Shown here piece after piece: positions 46,349 through 57,947 of a stretch of 64,000 nt of DNA (within the stretch, counting starts at the first letter, position 1; the number at the start of each line of letters is the position of its first letter). Location: contig NC_133165.1 of assembly GCF_040802235.1 (NCBI RefSeq), positions 19,687,623-19,751,622 on the forward strand, read 5' to 3'. The notes beneath the pieces are model-generated. The model made no database searches. It was given only the letters and a program-made list of their open reading frames with translations, and was not told where the DNA came from. Origin of the DNA: Manis javanica. Taxonomy: Eukaryota > Chordata > Mammalia > Pholidota > Manidae. The position numbers were made by a program, and so were the translations under genes.

Positions 46349-47765
46349 ATGGGGAATGCACCGTCATTAGTCACGGCGCTGCAGACAGCTCTCAAAGAGC
46401 GAAACTTGAAGGTCTCCAGCAAAGTCTTAGGATCTTTTGTGAAGGAGATAGACCGTGTGGCCCCCTGGTTCATTTGTTCAGGGTCCCTCTCAATCCCGAG
46501 CTGGGACAAACTGGGGAAAGATCTTGATAGAGAGGAGGAGGAGGGTAGCCTGAGGGGAGGCACCAGGCCCCTCTGGAAACTGATTAGAGCTTGTCTGCAA
46601 GATGAGAGATGTGAAAAGGTAATAAAAGACGGTCAGAGAGCATTGACAGATATCCAAGAGAGCATGTCAGAAACGGAACGGGAAACAGAGAGCGCGCGTG
46701 GCCGAAAAAAGGCCACAAAAACGAAGGTAAAGAAACCTCAGAGTGAGGGAGAAAGCCCGCCTAGGGCAAAAGCGAAAGAGCCCCGAGAAGCGAGTGACGA
46801 TCGCCTCGGAGAAAATAGTAAATACCCCTGGAAAGAGTTGAGGGACCTCCAACTCTCCAATAGGGAATCTGAGGAGGAATTAACGTCCGCAGAGGAAGGG
46901 GAAGAGAATAAAACCGCAGAGTGCAGAAGTAAGGGAACCAGCAAAGTTGAAAAGCGGACCAAGGAAAAAATGAAAGCAGGGTGTCCCCCGACGCCCGTTG
47001 CCCCGCCACCTTACGTGAGTGGCGCACTCTCCTTTTGCCACCCAGATACTCTTCAGGCAATTAGACAAATGTTTCCTGTATTTGAGGATAATGGTGTACG
47101 CTCTCACCAACCCCTGAGTCATAAACAAGTTAAAGACTTAGTGGAATCCGTCCGAGCGTATGGGGTCAGTGCCAACTATACCATAGCACAAGTTGAGAGA
47201 TTAACAGAGACAGCCATGACACCCGCAGACTGGCAATATGTAACTAAGGCATGCCTTTCTAGTATGGGGCAATACATAGAATAGAAGGCATTGTGGCATG
47301 ATATCAGCATGACCCAGGCACGCGCAAACGCGGCCGAAGGACAGCCTGCGTGGTCATATGATATGCTGACGGGCCAAGGACAGTGGGTAGCCAACCAGAC
47401 CGCCTTCCCCTTACAGGTATACGCACAAATAAACACGTGCGCCGCCAAGGCATGGAAAGCCCTCACCAACAAAGGAGAAGTATCAGGCAATTTGACAAAA
47501 ATTATTCAGGGGCTGAGCGAGCCATTTTCTGACTTTGTCGCTCGTATGATGGAGGCCGCAGGCAGAATATTTGGAGATCAGGAACAAGCGATGCCCCTGG
47601 TAGAGCAATTAGTATTTGAACAATGTACCAAGGAATGCAGACAGGCGATAACACCCTGGAAACAGAAAGGGATACACGCTTGGTTGAAAGCCTGTAGAGA
47701 AATAGGAGGGCCACTCACCAACGCGGGCCTAGCCGCAGCCATATTACAGAGCCACAAACAAGCCA
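46349..47765 (+). pseudogene. ERV gag (matrix-capsid), stopped and truncated
   Basis: The frame starts MGNAPS with a glycine at position 2, as for a myristoylated matrix. A charged, K/E-rich linker follows, then PPPYV (a late-domain-like motif), then capsid. An in-frame TAG at 47282-47284 interrupts it early in capsid. The same frame stays open afterwards and contains a major-homology-like IIQGLSEPFSDFVAR. The frame is cut at about 47765, where nucleocapsid should start, by the large internal deletion. Gag would normally assemble the particle; this copy could make only the N-terminal part. Confidence 0.88.
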
Positions 47766-48158
47766 GGATCACTAACAGAAGTATTAAATGCTTTCACTAA
47801 TCTGTCACGAGGCCTGTCCCAGTATCTTTCAGGAAACTGGTCCCAGGACTTTGATGGAGCACTAGAACTGCGGCGAAAAATTATCCACATCAACTCCACC
47901 CGTCTAGATATCTCTGTAGCGGAAGGACTCTCTTCCTGGTTCCTCAGAGCTCTCTCCCATGTCAAGGAGTGGGCGGGCATGGCTGGGATGGGCGTGTTCC
48001 TGCTTGGAGGTCTCATGCTCTTACTCTGGTTGTTATGCAGACTCCGCAACCAACATAAGCAGGACAAGGTGATCCTTGCTCAAGCCCTAATGGCGATAGA
48101 CGTTGGCGCCTCTCCCCAAGTGTGGCTCAACATGCTTAAGAAGGAAGCTCAGCTTTAG
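47766..48158 (+). pseudogene. ERV env transmembrane C-terminal remnant
   Basis: About 130 codons open to a TAG at 48156-48158. The frame differs from gag's. It shows SLTEVLNAFTNLS, WSQDF, a hydrophobic membrane span (MGVFLLGGLMLLLWLL) and a basic cytoplasmic tail. It lacks SU and the fusion region; the deletion joins it directly to gag. Confidence 0.75.
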
Positions 48159-48504
48159 CTTGAGGTATCTCTTGCACCCTGAGCCCATGTGGCACTGCAC
48201 CAGGCCCGAGTACCTCAATGCTTAATCACAGCTTTCTTTAAGAAGCTCATGGTGCAAGAGGGTTGAGAAAAAAGGTCCAAACCCTTTGTACCAAGCGGTC
48301 CCAATGCCAGCCAGAGGATGCGAGGCAAAGCACTGCAAGAGGTCTTGGACCCCTCTGAGAGGCATGCCTGACTGCATAGGGGTAGATGCCCAGAACCCCT
48401 CTCCAAAAAGGGGGCATCAGGAAGTATGATGGAGGTCAGGCCTCTGTCTCCGCCTCTGCTGGCAAGTTCCGCCTTGAGCTTCTGTTAGACAAAAAAGGGG
48501 GAGA
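48159..48504 (+). other. ERV 3' non-coding region and polypurine tract
   Basis: Untranslated region ending with the purine run aaaaaagggggaga (48491-48504) immediately before the 3' LTR, the plus-strand primer site. Confidence 0.75.
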
Positions 48505-48838
48505 TGTTGGCAGCCGCGCTCAGAAAATAGCGCCCAATGCAGGGCAGCTGGAAGGCCCCGAACTTCCTAATGACAAATCATCCCACATCACTAAACTACA
48601 TGCTAATTGCGCCTTGGCATAAGGACCAATGAGACCCACCAAATGGTTATGCTAATAAGGCATATGGAGCCGCACCAACCAGGTCAGAGCATGAGAACTA
48701 TATAAGCAAGCCTCTCCTTCCCCTCTGGGTCCTGCCCAACTCATTTGTTTCACAAAGAGCTGAAGAATAAAGCTTTCTGCAGAAGAATCCTGCTGTTGTT
48801 GCATGCTGTTCTTGCCGGCGAAGACAGGGCACGCGACA
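48505..48838 (+). repeat. 3' LTR
   Basis: 334 bp, three substitutions from the 5' LTR (ccg/ctg, acc/atc, gagg/gaag). Confidence 0.95.
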
Positions 48839-48848
48839 GGAAGAGGGT

Positions 48849-48932
48849 AAAATGAAAGAGAGGGTAAGAAATCTGCAATATAGAATAAGAGGCTCTGATT
48901 GCTATTTCAGAAGATGAGAAAAAAGGAAGGTG
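48849..48932 (+). repeat. 84-bp copy of upstream HAL1 segment, beside ERV
   Basis: Second copy of 44634-44717 with 83/84 identity, starting 4 bp after the ERV target-site duplication. Confidence 0.95.
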
Positions 48933-49155
48933 TGTACAAAACATTTAATAATCCAAATAGAAAAATGTTATTGAATCATACCTCACACATAAATTGATTA
49001 CATATTAAAAATTCAGTGTCTAAAGCCCTACGTAAGACTGTTCTGAGGATGTCACAGTGCCCATCTCCTGTCTCTTCTTCAGAGGCCCATTGCTTTCCTG
49101 TCCCTTGGTTTTCATGAGTTATCCTGTAGTCTTATAATATAATAAACTTTTGTTT
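48933..49155. other. Unassigned
   Basis: No recognised feature. Confidence 0.4.
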
Positions 49156-49378
49156 TTGCTTCATGCCTGCCATCATCTAAGTGCTTTACATATATTAATT
49201 CATTTAATTCCACAAACAAGTCAATGAAATAATCTCTGGTTATTATCCACATTTTACAGATGGACATACAGAGGCTCAGAGAAGTTAAGACATTTCTCCA
49301 AGGTCAAAGGGTTATTGATAGTAGCACAGTCAGGATTTTAATCTGGACATTCTGGGTCCAGAACCTAACAAGGGAGCT
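49156..49378 (-). repeat. MIR SINE, antisense
   Basis: 'aagtgctttacatatattaattcatttaattcc', 'ttatccacattttacagatgg' and 'gaggctcagagaagttaagacatttctccaaggtc' form a near-complete antisense MIR. Confidence 0.9.
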
Positions 49379-52300
49379 GAAATTGAGGCTTTCTGTTGTA
49401 TCCTTAAACTCTGTTGTACTGTGAAGACCAGAGTTACCACAGATCTGTTCATTTTATTGTTACTTGTGGTCAGGCCAATCCCAGCTCCAGGGAGGGGCAT
49501 GGCAAAAGCTCGCTCTGGAAACAGGCTGAGGTACTACGTACCCACTTCCTACAGGCCCTGGGACTGGCCCTCACCTCTGTCATGCACACGTTTTGGCTCC
49601 TAAGTCCCTGCACCAAAACCAGAAGAGGGACCACTTTGCCCTGCCACCACTTTGCCTGCCACCGTCTTCGACCCCAAGCACTGCGTGGAGTGCACTGCAG
49701 GGGGAGTAAGTCTGCTCCCATAATGCTCAGGCCCTCCCACTACCAGAGGGACAGATGGCTTTAGGTATCTGCAAGTCACAATAAAGTGCTCATAGGCACA
49801 TTTGGTGCAAGGAGATCAGTGTTGGTTAGTTTCTGCACTTGGCGAGGTGGGGCACACCTATGATTTTGTATCATCTGAGTTCTGTCTGTCTGATAAAAAT
49901 AAGACTTTCTTTCCATCTATCACCTTCAGAGGCTTTGCCTTTTTAAGGAGCCATCACACAGGCTTCACTTTGGTCTTGTGCCCTGCAGCTGATGGAGGCT
50001 CTCATAGGAAGCCGTCACTGAGAGAGCTATCTGAAGCCTTGCTCAGACATATTGTTTTATTTTGTTTCTGGGTGAGATGTCTAAATTTTAAATATGGCTA
50101 ACAATTCCAAATATGAACTGATAGTTTCTAGAAATTGCTTGGAATTTCACATTTTCTGGTCAGAGAAAGGCTTCTAAGCTACCACAACTAGAAATGATTG
50201 CCTGCTTCTCCAGTTTCTCCAGAAGTAGGCACCTGAGGCATGTTCATGCTGTTTTATTGAATACATAGCTGTACAGTCTCTCACCTCCCTACCAGGCCAA
50301 GTGCAATGGTGACACTACTCTGTATGAGCATAATCTCCAAAAGTGGCCCTGATTTAGAGGTAAAATGTCGATATGACAGAGGGGTCACATGTATGTCATT
50401 CTTGCAACCCCAACACACTTCAACAAAACCTTGGCCAAAATACACTACCTCATGAAGTAGGTCATCTGAGCTTTAGAGCAGATGTGTTGAGAAATTAGTT
50501 ACCATATGCAACAGAGTTGCACAGCCTAGGATGTTTAATTCCTGCACCCAGGCTATTTTAAAATCAAGGAAAGAGGTGTTAAGAAAAAAAATATCCAAAA
50601 CATAGAAATAAGGCAAAGGAAAAGCAGTATATTCTTTCAATGTTAAACATTTTAACAAGGCTACTGTTTTGCCTGAGGGTTTCAGCCCTTGGCAAGTTCA
50701 CTAAGAATTCAGTGAGACTGAGAAAGGACAACAGAACATTCTTGGGGTAAACGGGTTTATTCCCAGCTTTATTCTCCTGGTAGGTTGAGCACTAGAATCA
50801 CGTCTGCATCCAGCAGTCTGCAGGTCCGTAATCCACCTCTGCCCAGGCCACTGGGCAGAGCTCTTTGTGTAGTGACTCAGTCAGTAGTAGCTCATTGCCT
50901 ACCGGGCAGAAGCAATAGCCTAGCAGGAGGCTGTTTAGGGTCAAGTGAGGATCTTGGCCATAGGAACTTCCTTTTTCCCCGCAGCTACCCAAAGGTCATT
51001 TAAGTATGTAAGAGAATGTAACTGTACTTAACTCTCCGTCTAACAATTATTAAAAACCCAGATTCTGTGAAGCTGCATCTTAATTTAGATTCTGTGAAGC
51101 TGCATCTTAATTTTGTAGATTGTTTCCTTTGTAAAGAGATGTAAATAATTTCTGTCTAGTGGAAGGATAATCCCAAATTTATTGCCTTGTAATTTATTTA
51201 CCAGATTTATATTAACCTAACAACCTTATTTTAATATCCTTTTTTCTGATGTCTTTAAATATCTGTTTACTCAAGGGCTATTTGAATCTTGAATGAAGTT
51301 TTACCATCTTACTGATTCCTTCATTACAGTTTGAATGAATCTCTCACTTGTGTTCCCATTATTTCCTAGCAGATCACAGGTCCCCATGCTGAAGCAATGT
51401 GTGGCTCTCTGCTGACTGACATGGCTGAGTCTCCCAGCTAGGAGACTGCCGTCAGCAGTGCGCCTAGGAGAGAGTAGGGGCAGGACCCGAGAAGCAGGGG
51501 AGGTATCAGAAGTCTACAATCCCCAGAGAGCAGAGGGGCAAGGGAAGCAGAAAAAAATGGAGGAGAAAGAAGACAAAATAGGGAAAGAAAAATACTTCCC
51601 AAGGCCATCAAGGGCTGTGGGGTGGTGCAAACGACTGAATTTCAAGCTCTTTGGTGGGAATTTTGAGAAACCCTGGAAATGGACATAATAAGGACTCAAC
51701 AGAGAAAATACCCAGTTCACTTAGATGAGCCAACAGTAGTAAGGAGAGGCATGAAAGAAGTGCATCTCCAAAAATAACTGAGCAGGCCCAGCAGGACAGA
51801 AGTCGCAGTCAGTTACAGGAAAATTAGAAATCTGTTATTAGCTGAACATGGATTCAAATGTTCTGTGAATCCACCTATAATTTTATCCATAGCATGCACA
51901 TTAAATATTAACCTCTATTAAGAACTTTTTCCTCCTCTCCCAGCAGTTCAAAATAGCTCAAAATCTTTGAGGAGAGATTATGTTGTCAAGACAAAACAAA
52001 ACCTGAAGTGGAATGAGTCATACCATGTATCCAGTCGCTAAACCAATGCTAAGGCGAAGAGAGATGACAGACCTCTGGGGGGCTGGGGGGCATCAGAGGG
52101 TGAAAGGGCTCTGCATCGTGTCTGTATCCCGAGCACAGACTCCAAAGGTGACTATTTTGCTCCAGTTTTTAGTGCCCAAAATCATTGCTTTACAGCTGTG
52201 ATTAATAAAATGTTGGAGGAAGCAGTGTCAACAACAGGAAAGAAAGGAAAGGAGGGGCCTTGTTTTTTATGCTCACCCCACCCGCCAAGTCCCCACTCAG

Positions 52301-52570
52301 GCGTATGCACCAAGCCTCTTTCCTCTGGTGGTGGGCCCTTTGTCAGTCTCTGCTTACCGTGGTCAAAAAGGGGAAGTGTCTGAAAGATTGACGCCTCCAA
52401 AGAAATTTTCAACTGACTCAAAAGAAAAAGACTGAGGTAGCAAACCCACCCAAAAAATACTGAACAGTACTTCAAACGTATTGTTTAATTGCATTTAAGT
52501 TAGTAAAAGAATGGAGATCAAACCTGGGCAGAGGCCTTTGGTACCATTGAATGCCCTTGCATCACTGAAT
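49379..52570. other. Unassigned intergenic DNA
   Basis: No gene supported. About 50700-51000 has LTR-like texture on the minus strand ('gggtttattcccagctttattctc'), uncertain. A 27-bp tandem duplication lies at 51061-51114. Confidence 0.3.
51061..51114. repeat. 27-bp tandem duplication
   Basis: gattctgtgaagctgcatct plus seven bases, repeated twice with one difference. Confidence 0.95.
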
Positions 52571-52579
52571 TCAATACCC

Positions 52580-52977
52580 AAGCAATAAAACTTCCACCCT
52601 GAAGGGCCCATCCTTTGCCCCAGTAGCTTATCTCTCTAAGCAATTAGACCCCACAGTTCGGGGATGGGCCCCCTGCCTACAGGCATTAGCCGCTGGACAG
52701 CTCTTGCAGAAAGAAGCTCATAAACTAACACTCTGGAGCGCCCCTTACCATTCTGTCCCCACATCACCTAAAAGATCTCTTAACCTACAAAAGTTTACAG
52801 ACTCTCCCTCCCTCCAGACTCCTGACCTTACTGTCCTCTTTCCTCCAAAATCCAGACATTTATTTCCTCCCCTGCCAGCCCCTGAATCCGGCCACTCTTC
52901 TTCCTCTGCCCTACTCTCCTCATACTCCCTCACATGATTGCCTAGAAGCCCTTCACAACTTCCTTCCATGCCACTCC
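52580..52977 (+). pseudogene. ERV pol: RT connection remnant
   Basis: A frame encoding YLSKQLDP, then RGWAPCLQALAAGQLLQKEAHKL as in the thumb/connection of gammaretroviral RT. It is interrupted by a stop (TGA near 52935) before the RNase H frame. The polymerase active site (YXDD) is absent because the 5' part is missing. Confidence 0.65.
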
Positions 52978-54669
52978 ATGATCTCCGAAGGAGCCCTCTC
53001 ACACTCCGACCTCATCTGGTTTACTGATGGGTCCTCCTTTAAACATGAGGGCATCCACTACTCAGGATACGCAGTAGTCTCCCTCGAAGATGTCATTGAG
53101 GCACGAGCCCTACCCCCTGGTACAACCAATCAGAAGGCTGAACTCATTGCAGCCACCAGAGCTTGCACTCTGGCCCGGGACACGTCTCTCACATTGTACA
53201 CTGACTCCAAGTACGTATTCCACATTCTCTTGTCTCATGCGGCAGTATGGAAAGAACGAGGCCTCCTCACCACAAAACGGAATTCCATAACTAATTCAGC
53301 CTTAATTACTAAACTTCTAGAGGCTTCACAACTCCCACACCGACTAGGCATAGTCCACTGCAAATCACATCAAAAAGATGACTCCCCCATTGCAAGAGGT
53401 AACAACAAAGCCGACAGAGTAGCCCGGTCAGTTGCCCTATCAGAAAACACACCAGACAACAATCCATCTGCCCTTGCAGTTTTAGCCTTATCACAAGACA
53501 CCCTCTGCTCCCAGGACAAAAAGTCTCTCTTCCGCCTCTTACATGACCTGTTCCATCCCAGCCCCCAATCCTTGATCCATTTTTTACAATCTTTTTTTCC
53601 TCTCTCTCCTGAAGACAAAACCCTACTTAACCAAATCACCTGCAAGTGCAACATCTGCCAACGCACTAACCCTAATACCCCCCTCAAAGCCCGACCCTTC
53701 CCGGCTCATCAAGCAAGGGGTAATGTCCCCGCTGCAGATTGGCAAATAGACTTCACTAACATGCCCCCTGTACGACGCACCAGATACCTACTCGTGTTAG
53801 CAGATACATTTTCAGGATGGGTCGAAGCTTTCCCCACCACTAACAAACGAGCGACCGCGGTTGCCTCTATCCTCCTCACCCAGATCTTTCCTAGGTTCGG
53901 GATGCCCACTTCCCTCCAATCAGATAACGGCCCTGAGTTCACTGCCCAAATTATCCAGAACCTCTCCGAGTCGCTCTCGCTCCCATGGCATTTACATTGT
54001 CCTTATCGACCACAAGCTTCAGGAAAAGTAGAAAGAGCCAATAGGACTCTAAAAGACATCCTGACCAAACTATCTCTAGAACTACACCTTGACTGGGTTC
54101 GCTTACTTCCCTTACCTCTACTCCGCATTCGAGCCCTCCCAAAGAAACCTTCCTTCTTGTCGCCATTTGAGATCATGTATGGCCGCCCGATTCTACCCCC
54201 GGGGCTCCCTTCCCACAAAGGACCAATTCCTCCCAATATAGCCCTTCCACTACTCTCTCTCCTCCGCACTGAATTGTGGAAATATCAGGATTGGCTCCTT
54301 CCTGATCCATCCGCCTCCCAAAATCCTCCTGTCTTACAGCCCGGCCAACTAGTGTTTTATAAGCCACCAGAAGATGGGCCCTCTCTCACCCCGAAATGGG
54401 AAGGTCCACACCCAGTTATTCTCTGCACCCCCTCGGCCACCAAGCTCTCACTGCCTGATAACTCTGTCACCCCTTGGATTCATATCTCCAGGTTGAAACC
54501 AAATACCCCAGACCCACCTTCTCTGGACACCCAAGACCCATCAGTCACAATCCAGAGTCCTTCGGATACAGCCCAAGACGCTGTCTACTCTACCACGCCT
54601 CATCCCTCTGATCCCTTGAAGCTCCGCATCTCCCGTGCACCCCCTTTGCCATCCATACCTGAATCATGA
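52978..54669 (+). CDS. ERV pol: RNase H and integrase, long open frame
   Basis: 563 codons open. The RNase H acidic set is present (FTDGSS, KAELIA, YTDSKY and a later Asp in NNKAD). The integrase has an H-x3-H/C-x2-C zinc region (HDLFH; CNIC) and the core D,D-35-E triad (WQIDFT; SDNGPEF; E in GKVERANR), then a C-terminal domain with WEGP. In a virus these remove the RNA strand and join viral DNA to the host genome. Without the polymerase domain and its normal start this is a relic. Its stop overlaps the env ATG (ATGA at 54666-54669). Confidence 0.85.
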   Translation: MISEGALSHSDLIWFTDGSSFKHEGIHYSGYAVVSLEDVIEARALPPGTTNQKAELIAATRACTLARDTSLTLYTDSKYVFHILLSHAAVWKERGLLTTKRNSITNSALITKLLEASQLPHRLGIVHCKSHQKDDSPIARGNNKADRVARSVALSENTPDNNPSALAVLALSQDTLCSQDKKSLFRLLHDLFHPSPQSLIHFLQSFFPLSPEDKTLLNQITCKCNICQRTNPNTPLKARPFPAHQARGNVPAADWQIDFTNMPPVRRTRYLLVLADTFSGWVEAFPTTNKRATAVASILLTQIFPRFGMPTSLQSDNGPEFTAQIIQNLSESLSLPWHLHCPYRPQASGKVERANRTLKDILTKLSLELHLDWVRLLPLPLLRIRALPKKPSFLSPFEIMYGRPILPPGLPSHKGPIPPNIALPLLSLLRTELWKYQDWLLPDPSASQNPPVLQPGQLVFYKPPEDGPSLTPKWEGPHPVILCTPSATKLSLPDNSVTPWIHISRLKPNTPDPPSLDTQDPSVTIQSPSDTAQDAVYSTTPHPSDPLKLRISRAPPLPSIPES

Positions 54670-56352
54670 CTTTGTCCTCCTTTACTGCTCTCTCGCTTTT
54701 TTTCCTCATTCCTATTGTCTTCCCCGCCGCCCCACCCTCCTTTGTATGGCGATTCAAAGTCAGGCAGACTTACACACAGCATCAAACAAAAGTTACTGCC
54801 CTCATTGCCACATCAGACTGCCCTCTGAAAGGCTGCTCTGAGCCTTTGTACCTCCACTTTCCTCCCTCCACAGAAGTATTCATTTACAGCTACCTTTATT
54901 CTCCCTACCTCTGCTTCCTCTATGACCAAAGACAAGCCTATTGCAGGCGATGGCAAGACACCTACGGGGGATGTCCCTACTGGTCTTGCGCCATTCACTA
55001 CATGGGTGACTTCCAGTACCCACAGTATTACTCCTCCAACCGTTTCATGAAATATCCCAACGGCTCATTCTCCTTATCAATCCCAGATCCCTGGGACTCT
55101 CGATGGGCTGCCGGAGTAACAGCCTCAGTTTACTACAAGGGGTCCTCGACCCCTCATGGTACCCTTCATATCTCTCGAGAGTATGTTTCCTCTCGCTCCC
55201 AGATCTCTCAAGTTGCATCAGATATCAGACATTCCGAGAAAGTCATTATCCAAACTCTTAATGGCACCTCTTCATCTTCTTTATTCCTCCTACTCTTGGT
55301 TACAGCTCATTCAAGACACCACCATCCTTCTCAACCACACCCTCAACACCGCCAATTGTTTCTTGTGCGCATCACTACAGCGCCCACTGCTGGCCGCCAT
55401 GCCCCTCAATATTTCCAACTACTCCTTCCATGCAGAAGGACAACCCCTCCGCCCCCTGGCAGACATACCCCTATGGGAACCAGAATACGCAGATAATCTC
55501 ACCATCCACCACTGTGTAGGCCCAACTCCACCCACCTCCAGCGCACTTCACTGCCTCTCTATCTACACCCCTACCTCCGGCTCTAAGACTTTTACACAAC
55601 CGGGACACTTCTTTTGGTGTAATGGCAGTCTTTTCAACTCACTGCCTCTCAACTCCGATACACCCTGCATTCTCGTCACCCTAATCCCACATCTTACACT
55701 TTACAGCATGGCAGAATTCCTTGAGCTCCAACCTCTCTTGCCCTCGTGCACAAAAAGGGCTGCTTTCCTTCCCATCATGGTCGGTATCTCTTTGATCACC
55801 TAAGCCATTGGGGCGGGGTTTTCGGGAGGAGCCTTGGGTCACTCTCTATGGGCAGTTAGAGATCTCAACGCCAAACTTGAGGGAGCCCTGACATCCACTG
55901 CCGATTCCCTAGCCTCTCTCCAAAGACAGGTCACTTCACTAGCTAAAGTCACCCTTCAAAACCGGCGGGCCCTAGATCTGCTTACAGCCGAGAAGGGCGG
56001 CACCTGCGTCTTCCTCCAGGAAGAGTGCTGCTATTACATCAACGAATCCGGCATTGTAGAAACTGACATCACCAAACTCACCGACCTTGCCTCCAGTCTC
56101 CACTCTGCTTCCAATTCCAACCCATTCTCTTCAATACTAACAAACCCCCTCCTCACCTGGGTCTGGCCCATTGCAGGCCCCATAATAATCATTCTTCTCG
56201 CCTGTCTCTTCTTACCCTGTATAATAAAGTTCATCAAATCCCAAGTCGGAAAAATCTCTAATCAAGCTTTCAACCAGCTTTTACTCAGGAACTACCAGCT
56301 TCTGGCCACAGAAGATCCCTCACCCTCACGTGACCTCCTCACCACATGCTGA
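54666..56352 (+). pseudogene. ERV env, broken by one frameshift and one stop
   Basis: Env forms the receptor-binding SU and fusion TM subunits. An N-terminal hydrophobic signal (SLFFLIPIVFPAA) precedes a Cys/Tyr-rich SU. A frameshift near 55275-55290 moves the frame. The SU CXXC (CFLC) lies in the second frame, followed by a basic TKRA near the cleavage region and a TAA at 55801-55803 in the fusion-peptide region. After it the TM frame is open (55804-56352): a CX6CC motif, a membrane span (ITN...WVWPIAGPIIIILLACLFL) and a cytoplasmic tail. The immunosuppressive-domain position is visible (LQNRRALDLLTAEKGG). Neither half gives a complete Env. Confidence 0.85.
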
Positions 56353-56632
56353 GATGGACCCCTCTCTCCACTGGAAACTGTTCCTGGAAACAATGGCCGC
56401 AGACGCCTGGCTCCTGACACCCATATCCTCTTGGCACCATTGGAATCAACAGGTCCTCGACGTATGGTTACAGGGAACCTTCATTGATTTCCAACCTGAA
56501 GAAGTCCACATCTACTCATCCTTACTGTGGGGAGTCCTATCAACCCTTTCCTCCCAATCCTCAAACCCTCACTCCCTTCTACGCCCCTGTTCAGCAAGAA
56601 GCAGTCAGAGAGAAAGCAACGTCCAGAAACCC

Positions 56633-56650
56633 ATAGAGGAGAAAGGGGGG
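56633..56650 (+). promoter_or_regulatory. Polypurine tract of class I ERV
   Basis: Run gaggagaaagggggg just before the LTR, the plus-strand priming site. Confidence 0.75.
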
Positions 56651-56652
56651 AA

Positions 56653-56902
56653 TGAAGGGTCCCCACCAGTAAGATGGCAAACTTCCGGCTTCTTTTTGGG
56701 GTCCTCGGTTCCCGCCGGCGCACCTGAAGCCCAATCACCTCTCGCCCCCCTCCCAATCCCAGCACCTAGCCAACAGCCACCAGCCCCGTAGAAGTAACAC
56801 CACAATCACCCTATGCCCCTTCCTATATAACCCAGCACCTTTCCCTAATAAAGCAGAACTCTCCGGTGAATTGCTGCTGTGTGTCGCTCCTTTCCTTTCA
56901 CA
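56653..56902 (+). repeat. 3' LTR of class I ERV
   Basis: About 250 bp, TGAAGGG...TTCACA. TATA-like tatataa near 56824 and AATAAA at about 56848. Short for an LTR but complete in layout. Confidence 0.75.
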
Positions 56903-57104
56903 GCCAATAAACATTTTTCTCTATAGGAAGCAGTTCTAATTCTATTTTAGAAATACAGATCGTTGATGAAATTCAGGTGCCATTATCTTCTCCCTGTTTA
57001 AAGGATTCAGATTCCCCTTCTGCACCTAGTGCGGTCCATTATAATCTGGGGTTGGGGGAAGCAAGGCTTCAAAACAGGTAAAATTGCTTTCTTGTTTTCT
57101 GTTG
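56903..57104. other. Unassigned spacer between ERV and solo LTR
   Basis: No supported feature. Confidence 0.4.
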
Positions 57105-57108
57105 TCAT

Positions 57109-57947
57109 TGTTAGGCAGGAAAATAGACATGAGCTGGTGGAAAGAGAAAAAGGCCAGGAAAATCCACTAAAAAGACCCAAAGTTAATCAATTAAAGCTCA
57201 AAAAGCCAGGAGCAACTTGGCCTGGAATGCTTGAATATTACCCAGATAAAGGAGGGTACCTCAGCATAGCCCATGTCTTTATTGTGTTAATCATGCAGGC
57301 CCAGTTTATTTTTTAACTTTGCCTACATGCTATTTTTTTTCTCCTTCCAGCCCTAATAAAGTAGTTTGTAACCTAGGCAACAAATTAGCATGCAGGCCCA
57401 GCCATAAACAACATAGTAAAAGGAAGGAAGGAGTCCATCTTAAAGACTGTATTCTAATATTCCAGGAAGTTAAAAATGTAAGATTCTTAACTTACTCTTT
57501 AGCAAACAGAAAATAACTCAGCCCACGTTGGGGGCTGGGCAGGCAGCTTTGCTTCATAGCTCCCAGACCAAGCCTCCAGAGAAATCAGAGCAATAAGTTC
57601 CTTGTGTTAAGTGTTAAGTTAATTCTAAGCATTCAAAGATCACTTAACAGGTCTGCACCCCCAGGCCTCAGTCACATTCCTAGAGAATCCTTAAAAGGGG
57701 GAACCCCTAACCTTTTGGGGCACTCCTCTCTCTGAGGTCACCCGCACTTTCTAAGTGTGTAACCTTTTAATCTCAAACTTTCTCTTTCCAAACCTCTCAG
57801 GGTGCCTCTCCTTTCTGAGGTGGCCTGTAATTTTTCTGTCTTTAAGTAACTTTAAATAAAACTTTTACTCTGCTTTACCCTGTGTCCTTCAATTCTTTGT
57901 TGTAGTGGGGACAAGGACCAAGGAAAATACACAACGCTCCCCCAACA
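57109..57947 (+). repeat. Probable solo LTR (839 bp)
   Basis: Ends TGTTAGG...CCCAACA, near-perfect inverted termini. AATAAA (about 57856) sits in an R-like area followed by a T/C-rich U5. Flanking tetramers tcat/ttat match at 3 of 4 bases, so the target-site duplication is weak. No internal retroviral sequence is attached. Confidence 0.6.

Larger units (their letters stand above)
45839..48844 (+). mobile_element. Young internally deleted class II (IAP/beta-like) ERV
   Basis: A complete LTR-to-LTR insertion (45845-48838, 2,994 bp) flanked by a 6-bp duplication ggaaga (45839-45844, 48839-48844), the size typical of class II ERVs. Layout: 334-bp 5' LTR, tRNA-Phe primer site, gag, env 3' end, polypurine tract, 334-bp 3' LTR. 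Nucleocapsid, protease, polymerase and surface Env are missing, so it could only have moved with proteins from another copy. The two LTRs differ at 3 of 334 positions, so it inserted recently. Confidence 0.93.
52580..56902 (+). mobile_element. 5'-truncated class I (gamma-like) ERV with 3' LTR
   Basis: The provirus begins in the RT connection region and continues through RNase H, integrase, env, polypurine tract and a 3' LTR. No 5' LTR, primer site, gag or protease is found to the left. The CX6CC TM motif and LQNRRALDLL (followed by GG) place it with HERV-W/H/F-like class I elements. Confidence 0.87.
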
